A stretch of DNA of 35,390 nt. It comes from an uncultured Anaerolineae bacterium. Its GTDB lineage: Bacteria > Chloroflexota > Anaerolineae > JACIWP01. The position numbers and the translations under genes are program-made. A model generated the notes under the pieces. That model ran no database searches. It was given only the letters and a program-made list of their open reading frames with translations, and was not told where the DNA came from. The stretch is taken from contig CALIBQ010000028.1 of NCBI GenBank assembly GCA_938049385.1, positions 1 through 35,390 on the forward strand, read 5' to 3'. Each line of letters starts with the position of its first letter. The first letter of the stretch is position 1. Below, in pieces: positions 1 through 7,446 of the stretch.

Positions 1-60
1 GGCTTCAGCCGCCAGGCCGCCCCTCCACAGATTGTATATTTGGACTTTTCAACACCCTCT
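1..60 (+). repeat. Partial copy of dispersed repeat family 2 (copy A)
   Basis: The first 60 bases align almost base for base with 2651-2705: a shared GGCTTCAGCCGCCAGGCCGC block, then CACAGATTGTAT, then a T-rich stretch running into AACACC. Only the downstream half of the element is inside the window. It ends about 70 bases upstream of the cooC start codon. It is non-coding and probably forms the outer part of the cooC upstream region. Confidence 0.75.
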
Positions 61-128
61 AGACTGTGATTTAACATAACTCCTCGCAATATGACGGGGA
101 GCTGTAAAGGAGAGGGACAGCGAACCAT

Positions 129-905
129 ATGGGTACGGTAACGATAGCAATTGCCGGCAAGGGTGGCACGGGCAAGACCACCCTGGCCGCACTGTTGATC
201 AAGTTTCTGAAGACGGAGCGCAAGGGGTACATCCTGGCCATTGACGGCGACCCCAGCTCCAACCTGAACCTGGCGCTGGGGCTGGAGCTGAAGGAGACCG
301 TGGGGGGCATTCGCGAGGAGGCCCTACAAGAGGTGCAGGCCGGCGGCGGGAGCACGCGCGGCATCAGCAAGCACGATTGGTTCGAGTACCGCATCAATCA
401 GGCGCTGGTGGAAAGCCCGCGGCTGGACCTGATTGCCATGGGCCGGCCGGAGGGCCCGGGCTGTTACTGCGCCGCCAACAATATTATCCGCGCTGTCATT
501 GACCGGCTGGGGGATGAGTACGACTATGTGGTGATTGACAATGAGGCCGGCATGGAGCACATCAGCCGGCAGACTACCCGCCACATTGATTACCTCTTCG
601 TCGTCTCGGATCCGACCCTGCGCGGGCTGATGGCGGCGCACGGCATCAAGGAGCTGGTGCGCGAATTGGGCCCACACGGGACGCGAGTCTCCCGCATGTT
701 CTTTGTGGTCAACCGCGTCAATGGGACCCTGCCGGAGATGTTCCAGCAGAAGGCGGCGGAGATGGGATTGGAGCCGCTGTTCGCCCTGCCGGCGGACCCC
801 ACCATTGGTGAGTTCGACATGCAGGGCCGGCCGATCATCGAGATCGGCGTGGATGCGCCCATTTACCAGGCGGTGCGGGAGCTGGCCATTAAGGCTGGCC
901 TGTAG
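129..905 (+). CDS. cooC: CooC/AcsF-type nickel-insertion ATPase for CO dehydrogenase
   Basis: This 258-residue cytoplasmic P-loop ATPase is of the MinD/CooC type. It is expected to use ATP to deliver nickel to the C-cluster of carbon monoxide dehydrogenase or the A-cluster of acetyl-CoA synthase. A deviant Walker A motif GKGGTGKTT lies at residues 10-18. An LAIDGDPSSN strand follows at about 36-45, and the metal-binding Cys-x-Cys pair (GPGCYCAANN, C112 and C114) is typical of CooC. VVIDNEAGMEH is the Walker B-like region near residue 134. The ATG at 129 follows a GGAGAGGG ribosome-binding site. acsE starts 71 bases downstream on the same strand, which fits a Wood-Ljungdahl gene cluster. The CODH/ACS catalytic subunits are not in the window and may lie upstream. 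Family assignment is firm; CooC versus AcsF cannot be settled from sequence alone. Confidence 0.93.
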   Translation: MGTVTIAIAGKGGTGKTTLAALLIKFLKTERKGYILAIDGDPSSNLNLALGLELKETVGGIREEALQEVQAGGGSTRGISKHDWFEYRINQALVESPRLDLIAMGRPEGPGCYCAANNIIRAVIDRLGDEYDYVVIDNEAGMEHISRQTTRHIDYLFVVSDPTLRGLMAAHGIKELVRELGPHGTRVSRMFFVVNRVNGTLPEMFQQKAAEMGLEPLFALPADPTIGEFDMQGRPIIEIGVDAPIYQAVRELAIKAGL

Positions 906-976
906 TCGTTTGGCGCTGTAGCTTCAGGCTGTGGTGAGGCGGTTTTCAGTTACCCACACGAAGGGAGGATAGAGAC

Positions 977-1900
977 ATGCTGATTATCGGAGAGAACATC
1001 CACATCATCTCCAAGCGGGTCAAGGAGATCATCCAAAACCGCGACACAGAAGCTCTGCAGAAGATGGCCCTGGTGCAGTGGGAGCATGGGGCGCGGGTGA
1101 TTGACCTGAACATCGGCCCACAGAAAAAGGAAGGGCCGGCCATCATGGAGTGGGCGGTCGAGGCCGTTCAGGATGTTATCCCGGATGTGATCCTTTCGCT
1201 GGACACGACGAACGCAGCGGCCATCGAGGCCGGCCTGAAGAAATGCAAGCGCCCGCCGTTTATCAACTCCACCTCGGCGGAGGAAGAACGCCTGTCGGTG
1301 CTGGGGCCGCTGGCGGCACAGTACAACGCCAAGATCATCGCCCTGACCATGACCAAGGCCGGCATTCCCGTCAGCGCCGAAGAGCGCGTGCGCATCGCCA
1401 TCGAAATCCTCATCCCGCGGCTGACGGAATACGGCATCCCCATGGAGAATATCTACATTGACCCGCTGGTGCTGACGGTGAACGGCTCTCAGGAGTATGT
1501 GCCCCACACTATCGAGGCGGTGCGCTTCCTGAAGGTTGCCGCGGAGCCGCCGCCCATGACGGTAGTGGGGCTGTCCAACGTCTCTAACAGTGTGTCGCCG
1601 GAGAACCGCAGTCTGATCAACCGCACGTACCTGGTGATGCTGATGGCCGCCGGCCTGGATGCCGCCATCGCCGACCCGCTGGATGAGGCACAGAACGAGT
1701 TTATCCGCATCGTGGAACAGCGCGACACCTCGACGCCGTTGGGCCGGCTCTTGGTCAACCTGTACGATGCGGTGGCCTCCATGAGCGAGCTGGACCCGGC
1801 GCTGGTGGATATGAGCGACCCGGACCAGGCGGCGATTTACAAGACGGTGCAGGTTCTGTTGAACAAGGTCATCTTCGCCGATTCGTACCTGCGGATGTGA
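977..1900 (+). CDS. acsE: Methyltetrahydrofolate:corrinoid/iron-sulfur protein methyltransferase
   Basis: This 307-residue protein with a dihydropteroate-synthase-like TIM barrel is expected to move the methyl group of methyl-tetrahydrofolate to the cobalt of the corrinoid iron-sulfur protein in the Wood-Ljungdahl pathway. Visible family marks are the N-terminal IIGENIH, VIDLNIGP near residues 41-48, SLDTTN near 74-79, and GLSN at 198-201, whose Asn matches the pterin-binding Asn of the Moorella enzyme. The length is normal for AcsE. The start follows GGGAGG at 963-968, and a strong terminator follows at 1920-1953, so acsE is the last gene of the cooC transcription unit. MetH-type pterin domains are related, but the isolated domain beside cooC favours AcsE. 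Confidence 0.9.
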   Translation: MLIIGENIHIISKRVKEIIQNRDTEALQKMALVQWEHGARVIDLNIGPQKKEGPAIMEWAVEAVQDVIPDVILSLDTTNAAAIEAGLKKCKRPPFINSTSAEEERLSVLGPLAAQYNAKIIALTMTKAGIPVSAEERVRIAIEILIPRLTEYGIPMENIYIDPLVLTVNGSQEYVPHTIEAVRFLKVAAEPPPMTVVGLSNVSNSVSPENRSLINRTYLVMLMAAGLDAAIADPLDEAQNEFIRIVEQRDTSTPLGRLLVNLYDAVASMSELDPALVDMSDPDQAAIYKTVQVLLNKVIFADSYLRM

Positions 1901-1919
1901 GGGCCGGCAGGGAAGGTGG

Positions 1920-1953
1920 AAGCCCCCGCGCGAGTGTTCGCGCGGGGGCTTTT
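1920..1953 (+). terminator. Intrinsic terminator after acsE
   Basis: A 14-bp perfect stem (AAGCCCCCGCGCGA paired with its complement) with a GTGT loop ends in TTTT. It begins 20 bases after the acsE stop and closes the cooC-acsE unit. Confidence 0.9.
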
Positions 1954-2002
1954 GCGCGCCGGCGGCAGGGATTAAGGCCAAAAGGGCTTTTCGGCTGTCC
2001 CG

Positions 2003-2031
2003 TTGATTGCGCGGCGATGCTGTGGTATCAT
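2003..2031 (+). promoter_or_regulatory. Possible sigma70-type promoter ahead of amidotransferase remnant
   Basis: TTGATT (2003-2008) and TATCAT (2026-2031) are separated by 17 bases. Transcription would start near 2038, almost on the ATG at 2041, so any message would be nearly leaderless. With a truncated gene behind it, this may be a chance match or a leftover. Confidence 0.35.
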
Positions 2032-2040
2032 TTGCAAAGG

Positions 2041-2502
2041 ATGGGGGCGGTTAATGGAACACTGCGTCAGCTTCCTCACCCCACTCGGTTTATACCCGAG
2101 GGGGATACCGACTCTGAAAGGGCCTTTTGTCTGCTTCTTGACTGGATGGAGGAAGAGACAGTTTCCTTCTCCGATTTTTGCCGGCTGGAAGAGCGGCTTC
2201 GAGAACTTAATAGCCACGGAAGCATGAATCTCCTCTTCTCGGACGGGCACGCCCTCTTTGCGTATCGTGACATAGGTGGTTACAACGCTCTCTACTTTAC
2301 GTACCGGCAAGCTCCGTTCCCAACCATTAGGCTCGTAGATGAGGATTGGGAAGTAGACCTCGCGGAGGAAAAGAGGCCATCCGAGAAGGGCTTTGTTATT
2401 GCCACACAGCCTCTTACCGATGAGCATTGGTATGGCTTAGATCCGGGACGGCTGTTGGTAATCCGAGATGGCAAGGCTGTTCATGGAGATTCTCGCAAGT
2501 AA
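2041..2502 (+). pseudogene. 5'-truncated class II glutamine amidotransferase (YafJ-like) remnant
   Basis: The reading frame matches only the C-terminal part of class II glutamine amidotransferases (YafJ/EgtC-like). NGTL near its start corresponds to the conserved HNGTL segment, and FIPEGDTDSERAF to the G-D/E-TDSE substrate-pocket motif. Then come NLLFSDG, an AYRD-type segment, a VIATQPLTDEHW segment and a final LLVIRDG strand. The family starts with an essential N-terminal nucleophile Cys followed by roughly 100 residues before HNGTL. None of that is present, and the preceding 100 bases hold the acsE terminator and no homologous sequence. The gene therefore cannot encode an active amidotransferase. 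Composition is more AT-rich than its neighbours. ATG 2041 is the in-frame start used here; a nearby ATG at 2017 is also possible. Family call is good; the remnant interpretation is an inference. Confidence 0.7.
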
Positions 2503-2580
2503 CGACGCCGAGGCTGTTCCATCGAGCGAGGGTGCGGAAAGGTCAAGATTGTCAATTCGATTTGCGGGTATTAGCCCATC

Positions 2581-2705
2581 GCCTGGTAGTTGAAACTGCG
2601 AGCCTGCGCCGACTTCGTGAAGCTTGCACAGGCAGGCTTCTTGTAGCCGTGGCTTCAGCCGCCAGGCCGCTCACAGATTGTATGTTTGGATTTTTAACAC
2701 CTTCT
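2581..2705 (+). repeat. Dispersed repeat family 2, most complete copy (copy B)
   Basis: This intergenic element of about 125 bp begins GCCTGGTAGTTGAAACTGCG, holds an imperfect palindrome centred on CTTCGTGAAG (about 2602-2633), then GCCGTGGCTTCAGCCGCCAGG, and ends in TTTTTAACACCTT. Related copies are at 1-60 (same strand), 33553-33632 (opposite strand) and 33809-33890 (partial). It fills most of the 260-bp gap between the amidotransferase remnant and the DNRLRE gene. The rest of the gap holds a promoter. Confidence 0.75.
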
Positions 2706-2715
2706 CCATGTGCAG

Positions 2716-2744
2716 TTGACAGCCCAGGAGGAGAATGATACACT
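2716..2744 (+). promoter_or_regulatory. Sigma70-type promoter of DNRLRE gene
   Basis: A perfect TTGACA (2716-2721), a 17-base spacer and TACACT (2739-2744) preceded by TGA (extended -10 pattern) lie just downstream of repeat copy B and about 50 bases before the ATG at 2794. Confidence 0.65.
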
Positions 2745-2793
2745 AATCATGTAAATTAAGCCGGTGGCCGCCGGTATTCCTAAGGATAACGAG

Positions 2794-3717
2794 ATGAAAT
2801 ATGCGCGAGCACGCCGGCCCGCCGCGTTATTCCTTCCTCTGCTCTTTGGGGGGATCGCCGGCCTTGCCGCGCTCTTCTTCCTCGCCCGCGGTCTGCCGGC
2901 CGCCCAGGCCCAAATCCCGCAGAGCGCCAGCACCCTTATCGCCCTGACCTCCACCGCCGATGCCTGCGTGCTGGAGGGCTATCCTACCCTCAACCTGGGT
3001 ATTACCGCGGATATGTGGGTTGGCTACGACGATTTCCTGAACCCGCCGGGCAAAACAGCGCGTTCCTACATCGCTTTCCCCTCGCCGGCTATTCCCGCCG
3101 GCCAGCAGGTCATCACCGCCGCTCTGCGCATCTTTCATGTCTTTACATGGGATGTGCCGGATGCACAGGATCACATCACTGCCTATGCGGCGGACGGCGC
3201 CTGGACCGAGGCTGGCATCACATGGAGCAATGCGCCGGCTTGGGGGCCGGCCTACGGCAGTGTAGATGTCGGGTTTGAAATTGGCTCCTGGTACGAGCTG
3301 GACGTCACAGAGCTGGTGCGTGATTGGATCGCCGGCCGGCGGCCCAATTACGGTATCGTCCTGCGCGGGGAAGAGGCTTCCGGCCCGGAGGCCTCGTGGC
3401 GAGGATTCAGCACCAGAGAGGGGGATAATCCGCCGCAGTTAGTGGTGGCGTATGGTCCGCCGGCGACGCCTACGCCCACTCCATCACGCACCTACACGCC
3501 CAGCCCTACTGCTACAATGACCAGCACCCCAACGTCTACGCCCACGGCGACGCCCACTGCCACCGCCAGCCCGACGGGGACGCCTACGTCCACGTCCACC
3601 CCCACCGCGACGCCCAGCCCCACGCTTTCGCCGACGCCGGCGGGGGTGCGCATCTGGTTCCCGCTGGCCTGGAAAAGCCGCTGGAAGAGTAGGACTGCAA
3701 CGCCTAATGCGCGATGA
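2794..3717 (+). CDS. Secreted DNRLRE-domain protein with Pro/Thr-rich tail
   Basis: This 307-residue exported protein begins with basic residues (MKYARARR) and a hydrophobic segment of about 25 residues ending near AQAQ, a Sec signal peptide or anchor. Residues about 45-220 match the DNRLRE domain of secreted proteins: a TADACVLEGYPTLNLG opening, RSYIAFP, ALRIFH, a WTEAGITWSNAP motif, a W-YELDVTELVRDWIAG motif and a GFSTREG-PPQLVVAY ending. About 70 residues of Thr/Pro/Ser-rich linker follow, and the protein ends with a short hydrophobic-aromatic tail (VRIWFPLAW) and basic residues. The domain is known from cell-surface and extracellular proteins; ligand unknown. The ATG has AAGGA seven bases upstream. 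Its 3' end overlaps the convergent MEDS-Hpt gene by 14 bp, so no terminator separates them. Confidence 0.8.
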   Translation: MKYARARRPAALFLPLLFGGIAGLAALFFLARGLPAAQAQIPQSASTLIALTSTADACVLEGYPTLNLGITADMWVGYDDFLNPPGKTARSYIAFPSPAIPAGQQVITAALRIFHVFTWDVPDAQDHITAYAADGAWTEAGITWSNAPAWGPAYGSVDVGFEIGSWYELDVTELVRDWIAGRRPNYGIVLRGEEASGPEASWRGFSTREGDNPPQLVVAYGPPATPTPTPSRTYTPSPTATMTSTPTSTPTATPTATASPTGTPTSTSTPTATPSPTLSPTPAGVRIWFPLAWKSRWKSRTATPNAR

Positions 3718-4627
3718 TGCGGCGCACCAATTCGATTTCTTGGAGGAGAGTCTCCAGCGCCGAGGGGGCGCCGGCCAGACTGCCGCGCTTGCCCATCTGC
3801 TCCAGCTCCCAGGCGGCATCCCGCACACGGCCGGCGCCGATAGTTGCGGCGGCGCCTTTCAGGCTGTGGGCATGATAATCCACCTTTTTGGCGTCGCCGG
3901 CCTGCACCGCCTGAGAGAGCTGGGCCACGTGATTCTCCGCTTCTTCCAGGAAAACGCGCAGATATTCCTGATAACTCTCGTCGTCCAGCCCCAATTGGGC
4001 CGTGACCGCATCACGTTCCAGAATGGGGGCAGGGATAGGACCGGGATATATGTGGTTGGCCACCGCCCAGCCGTTGAACAGGATAAAGGGGTGAAAGCGC
4101 AGGGCTTCGGCCAGCATCTCCGGCGGGCAGTAGCGGCGGTCATACTGGCAGAGGAACATGCCGTACAGCTCCTGGCCGGCGGAGTCCAGCAGGGACTCGA
4201 ACGCTTGCCAGCGGTCTGACCCGGGAAGTCCCCATGTCGCCCAGCTCATCTCCACAACGATCCAGGGCGCGGGAAGCTCGCCGGCGCGCTGTGGCTGGGT
4301 GAACTTCCGCAATTGGGTCAGCGCGGCTTGCTCGTCAAACCGTGCGTGGTCCAGCAGAATCTGCGGCGGCTCGAGCAGAAACACCCTGTCTTGAGCAGTG
4401 ATCTCCGGCGCGATGGCGCGAAGCTGACGCCGAAGGGCTGTGATGGGGCGCCTGTCCACAATGTACAGGAGCGCCGCGCCGGCGGATGCCGCCGCTCGCA
4501 CGATGCCAGAAAGCGAGGCATCAAAGTCTTCATCCCCATCTACCTGCCAGCAAATGTGGGAGCTGGCCGGCAGATGTTCCAGGGGATAGCGGTTCGCGCG
4601 TCCCACGGCGGAGAGCTTTTCGGTCAT
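3704..4627 (-). CDS. MEDS (DcmR-like) sensory domain fused to Hpt phosphotransfer domain
   Basis: This 307-residue cytoplasmic signalling protein has two parts. Residues about 20-195 resemble the MEDS/DcmR sensory domain: SSHICWQVDGDEDFDASLSGIV opens it, followed by ALLYIVDRRP and LYGMFLCQYDRRYCPPEMLAEALRFHPF. The C-terminal about 95 residues are a histidine phosphotransfer (Hpt) domain with the H-SLKG-A signature (HAHSLKGAAATIGA), so the phosphorylatable His is present. Such a protein should pass phosphate between a histidine kinase and a response regulator, with MEDS sensing a signal. The start at 4627 is chosen because AGGAGG lies six bases upstream. It is the last gene of a minus-strand operon, 24 bases after the aldolase. 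No cognate kinase is adjacent; an orphan kinase lies at 26104. Confidence 0.75.
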   Translation of the reverse strand: MTEKLSAVGRANRYPLEHLPASSHICWQVDGDEDFDASLSGIVRAAASAGAALLYIVDRRPITALRRQLRAIAPEITAQDRVFLLEPPQILLDHARFDEQAALTQLRKFTQPQRAGELPAPWIVVEMSWATWGLPGSDRWQAFESLLDSAGQELYGMFLCQYDRRYCPPEMLAEALRFHPFILFNGWAVANHIYPGPIPAPILERDAVTAQLGLDDESYQEYLRVFLEEAENHVAQLSQAVQAGDAKKVDYHAHSLKGAAATIGAGRVRDAAWELEQMGKRGSLAGAPSALETLLQEIELVRRIIAH

Positions 4628-4651
4628 ACGATGCCTCCTGTCTGGCAAGCG

Positions 4652-5416
4652 CTACCAGGAACGGCGCCGGCGCCGGGTGCGGTGCCACCGCAGGCGGCAG
4701 AAGCGTTCCAGATGGGCCAGCGATTCCTCGCTGGCCAGCCCACGCGCCCTGCGTTGGGCGATGAGCTTGGCAACCTCCGCCGGCGGAATGGGGGCATCGC
4801 ATCCCATGAGCTGGAGCAGATAGGTAATGTGGGCGGCATGTTCCAGCTTTTCAAGCTTCAGATAGGCGCGGAGCGGGGTTTTGTCCACGGTTACACTGCC
4901 GTGCCGGCGGAGCACTACCGCATCGTGTTCACCAATGTAGCGGTGAATGACCTCCGCGCCTTCCCTGGTGGACGGGGTGGCGTAAGGTGTCAGCGGAATC
5001 ATCCCCATGCCGACCAGCACCTCTGGGATCAGACATTCAGCCACAGGGATGCCGGCAATGCTCAGCGCGATGGCATACGGGGGATGGGCATGGACGACCG
5101 CGCCCACATCCGGGCGCAGTTTATACACTTCCAGGTGGAGCCAGATTTCCGAAGTGATGGAGAGGCCGGCAGGATTGGGACCATAGGGCGTCTCGGCCGG
5201 CACGTTCGCATCCCGGTCCAGGATGATCAACTGCTCTTCCGTGACCCATCCTTTGCTGATGCCGCTGGGAGTGGCAAGGACGTACTGGTCGTCCAGCCGC
5301 GCCGTCACATTTCCGTCCGTGGCGGCCACCAGGCCGTGGTCATACATCAGTCGGCAGGCTTGGATGATCTCTCTGCGGAGCGCGGTAACTCGCTCCTCTG
5401 TCTCGCTCGATGACAT
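4652..5416 (-). CDS. Class II aldolase/adducin family protein (fuculose-phosphate aldolase-like)
   Basis: This 254-residue cytoplasmic enzyme is of the zinc-dependent class II aldolase family, related to L-fuculose-1-phosphate and ribulose-5-phosphate 4-epimerase enzymes. Visible marks are the phosphate-binding GNVTARL near residue 35 and TPSGISKG near 50. The catalytic Glu region is SITSEIWLHLEVYK. The zinc ligands are HAHPP near 109-111 and the later His of VVLRRHGSVTV. The C-terminus is very basic (RTRRRRRSW). Start codon 5416 has AGGAGA eight bases upstream. It lies 12 bases after the YkvA-like gene and 24 bases before the MEDS-Hpt gene, so is co-transcribed. Substrate is unknown; 5-(methylthio)ribulose-1-phosphate and 5-deoxyribulose-1-phosphate are possibilities, given mtaP at 34437, but this is speculative. 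Confidence 0.85.
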   Translation of the reverse strand: MSSSETEERVTALRREIIQACRLMYDHGLVAATDGNVTARLDDQYVLATPSGISKGWVTEEQLIILDRDANVPAETPYGPNPAGLSITSEIWLHLEVYKLRPDVGAVVHAHPPYAIALSIAGIPVAECLIPEVLVGMGMIPLTPYATPSTREGAEVIHRYIGEHDAVVLRRHGSVTVDKTPLRAYLKLEKLEHAAHITYLLQLMGCDAPIPPAEVAKLIAQRRARGLASEESLAHLERFCRLRWHRTRRRRRSW

Positions 5417-5428
5417 GTGCTTCGTCTC

Positions 5429-5839
5429 CTATTGATGTATCGCGGACCATATTGCTTTGGCGGTAATGGCCAGGAGCATCAGCCACAGCAGTAAGATGAT
5501 GGCGCCAGCGGTCCAGTTGGTAGGGCGGCCGGCCTCCCGCACCCGACGCGCCTTCGCCCGGCATTCTTCCATGACGGCCGGGGGGATGAGCCAGATGGCC
5601 AGCGCAACACCCAGAGGGACCAGCACCAGGTCATCCAGGTATCCCAATACAGGGATGAAATCGGGCACCAGGTCTATTGGGCTGAAGGCATAGGCCACTA
5701 CGACGAGCGCCCATGCTTTGGCATACCAGGGGACGCCGGCATGCCGATAGGCCAGGTAGAGCGCATATACATCGTCCTGGAGTGCCTGTGCGCGCGCTTT
5801 CCAACGGCGGAGAAGACGCCGCGCGAAATCTGCTACCAT
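5429..5839 (-). CDS. YkvA family (DUF1232) small membrane protein
   Basis: This 136-residue protein carries the DUF1232/YkvA signature: WYAKAWALVVVAYAFSPIDLVPDFIPVLGYLDD, with the SPIDLVPDFIP core near residues 54-64. A hydrophobic stretch follows (LVLVPLGVALAIWLIP), with a second membrane segment near the C-terminus (AIILLLWLMLLAITAKAIW). Function of the family is unknown; it is associated with membranes. The frame is open farther upstream, but start 5839 is chosen because AGGAGG sits seven bases before the ATG and the family begins here. It lies between the polyferredoxin gene (24 bases upstream) and the aldolase (12 bases downstream) in the same operon. Confidence 0.85.
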   Translation of the reverse strand: MVADFARRLLRRWKARAQALQDDVYALYLAYRHAGVPWYAKAWALVVVAYAFSPIDLVPDFIPVLGYLDDLVLVPLGVALAIWLIPPAVMEECRAKARRVREAGRPTNWTAGAIILLLWLMLLAITAKAIWSAIHQ

Positions 5840-5862
5840 TATAGTCCTCCTGACGGGAAATA

Positions 5863-7446
5863 TCAACCGCGTTCGACCACCGGGGAGTATACTCGAATAG
5901 CGGCCTCGCCGGCAACCGGGCACTGATATTCGCAAATACCACACCCGATACAGCGCTCCCGCTCCACGTGAGGGAGCTTTACCATAACGGGTTGGCCGGC
6001 GGCAGTCATGACCTGGGTTTCCTGGAGCTTGATGGCCTTATCGGGCACCGGGCACATTTCCTCGCAGACGATGCAGTCGCGCCCCTCGGACCAGGGGATA
6101 CAGCGGCTGGTATCAATGTAGGCCTTGCCGATAATGACGGTGCGTTTGATGTCCAGCGGGATATCAGGGATGGCGCCGGTGGGGCAGATTTGCCCGCAGG
6201 CATGACAGGAGTAGTCGCAGTATCCCATGCGCGGCACCAGCACCGGGGTCCAGAGGTCCTGTCCATTGGTGCGAGGGAAGGCCGGCTGTAATCCACCCGT
6301 CGGGCAGACCTTCAGGCACAAGCCACAGCGGATGCATTTGCTGGCGAGGTCGTTCTCGCGGCCGCCAGGCGGCAGGATGCGGTGGGGGTCGCGCAGGTCC
6401 GTGTTGGGGCTGGAGCGGAACAGGCCCATCCCGATCAGGCTGACACCCAGCGTCACCAGGGCCTGCCGGCGCGTCGGGTCGTAGCTTTGCGCCGGCGCCG
6501 GCCGGATGCTCCCCCACGTGAAGGAAACAGCGGAGACAGGGCACTCGGCCTGGCAGATCAGACAGGTTGTGCACTCGGCGGGGTCGCTGGCGTAGACGCG
6601 GCCGGCGTCAATGGTGCCGGTGGGGCAGAGGCGGGCACAGTGCCCGCAGTCTATGCAGGAGGCATCTACCCGCCGGCGTACCCAGGCCGCTCGCGAAAGC
6701 AGGCCCAGCAGAGCGCCGAGGGGACAGAGATGCCGGCACCAAAAGCGCGGCACCAGCGCGTTGAGGGCGAGGATGCCGGCGAAGAGCAAGCCTGTCAGGA
6801 CGGCGCCGCCGTAAAAATGGCGCTCCAGCGGGAAAATGGTGCCGCGCAGAAGGTTGACAGCCGGAGATACGAGCGGGCGCGTCCATGATATGGCAAAGCC
6901 GGCCCGTTCGAGGAGCGAAAAGACCTGCTCCAGCAGGGGCAGAAAGACGCGCCCAACTGTCTGGGTCATCAGCACGATGGGGTCCAGGAGCATGAGGGTC
7001 AGACTGCCGGCGATCGCCGAGCCAGCGACCGCGATCAACAGGATGTATTTGGCGCGGCGCCAAGGGCTTTCCGGGCCGAAGGCCGCGCTGGGCTGTTGGC
7101 GCGCCGGCGTCCAGTCCAGCAGGGTCCCCAGCGGGCATATCCAGGCACACCAGGCGCGCCCGACCATCCATGTGAGACCGATGGTGAGGAGCGAGAGCAG
7201 GAGCGCCGGCAGGAACCGCCGGCCGGCCAGCATGCCCATAGCGCCGGCCAGGGGATCCAGCCGGAAGAACAGGTTGGCCCAGCTACGGCGGTCCCCCAGT
7301 GTCCAGGCGAGCGCCACAAGGACGATGAACAGGATCAGGGAACCGGCCTGTACATACGGCCGCAGATGCGAAAGGGGCTGAGCGCGCCGGCGGCCGGCGC
7401 TGGGCTGTGGCGTGCCTGATCGGCCCTGGACTGGCCTAGGGGTCAC
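5863..7446 (-). CDS. Membrane polyferredoxin, NapH-NapG (MauN-MauM)-like fusion
   Basis: This 527-residue protein probably carries electrons between the quinone pool and a partner. The N-terminal half (about 25-225) holds four or five membrane segments and two NapH/NosR-type Cys clusters, GRAWCAWICPLG and FWCRHLCPLG. Two 4Fe-4S motifs follow (CIDCGHCARLCP, CTTCLICQAECP). Then comes DPTRRQALVTLGVSLIGMG, which looks like an internal twin-arginine or anchor segment. A C-terminal NapG/MauM-like half has CIRCGLCLKVCP, CDYSCHACGQICP, CIPWSEGRDCIVCEEMCP and CIGCGICEYQCP. This gives an NapH-like protein joined to a NapG-like protein. The GTG start overlaps the stop of the DUF362 gene by 4 bp (GTGA), showing translational coupling. 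Electron partner is unknown. Confidence is high for family, moderate for the fusion reading. Confidence 0.85.
   Translation of the reverse strand: MTPRPVQGRSGTPQPSAGRRRAQPLSHLRPYVQAGSLILFIVLVALAWTLGDRRSWANLFFRLDPLAGAMGMLAGRRFLPALLLSLLTIGLTWMVGRAWCAWICPLGTLLDWTPARQQPSAAFGPESPWRRAKYILLIAVAGSAIAGSLTLMLLDPIVLMTQTVGRVFLPLLEQVFSLLERAGFAISWTRPLVSPAVNLLRGTIFPLERHFYGGAVLTGLLFAGILALNALVPRFWCRHLCPLGALLGLLSRAAWVRRRVDASCIDCGHCARLCPTGTIDAGRVYASDPAECTTCLICQAECPVSAVSFTWGSIRPAPAQSYDPTRRQALVTLGVSLIGMGLFRSSPNTDLRDPHRILPPGGRENDLASKCIRCGLCLKVCPTGGLQPAFPRTNGQDLWTPVLVPRMGYCDYSCHACGQICPTGAIPDIPLDIKRTVIIGKAYIDTSRCIPWSEGRDCIVCEEMCPVPDKAIKLQETQVMTAAGQPVMVKLPHVERERCIGCGICEYQCPVAGEAAIRVYSPVVERG

Noticed and set aside
950-1981. 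Long minus-strand open frame opposite acsE, and similar frames opposite the dehydrogenase and amidohydrolase genes
   Set aside because: These are shadows caused by high G+C; their translations are rich in His, Arg and Gln and lack any family resemblance or ribosome-binding site.
2427-2738. A 103-residue open frame with LRRLREAC and VAVASAARP
   Set aside because: The same translated segments appear in the upstream extension of the S41 frame at 33463-33685 because both are copies of repeat family 2. It is repeat DNA.
3470-3650. CRISPR-like or tandem repeat array
   Set aside because: The repeated CGACGCCCAC units are codons of the Thr/Pro/Ser-rich linker, with no spacers or conserved repeat length.
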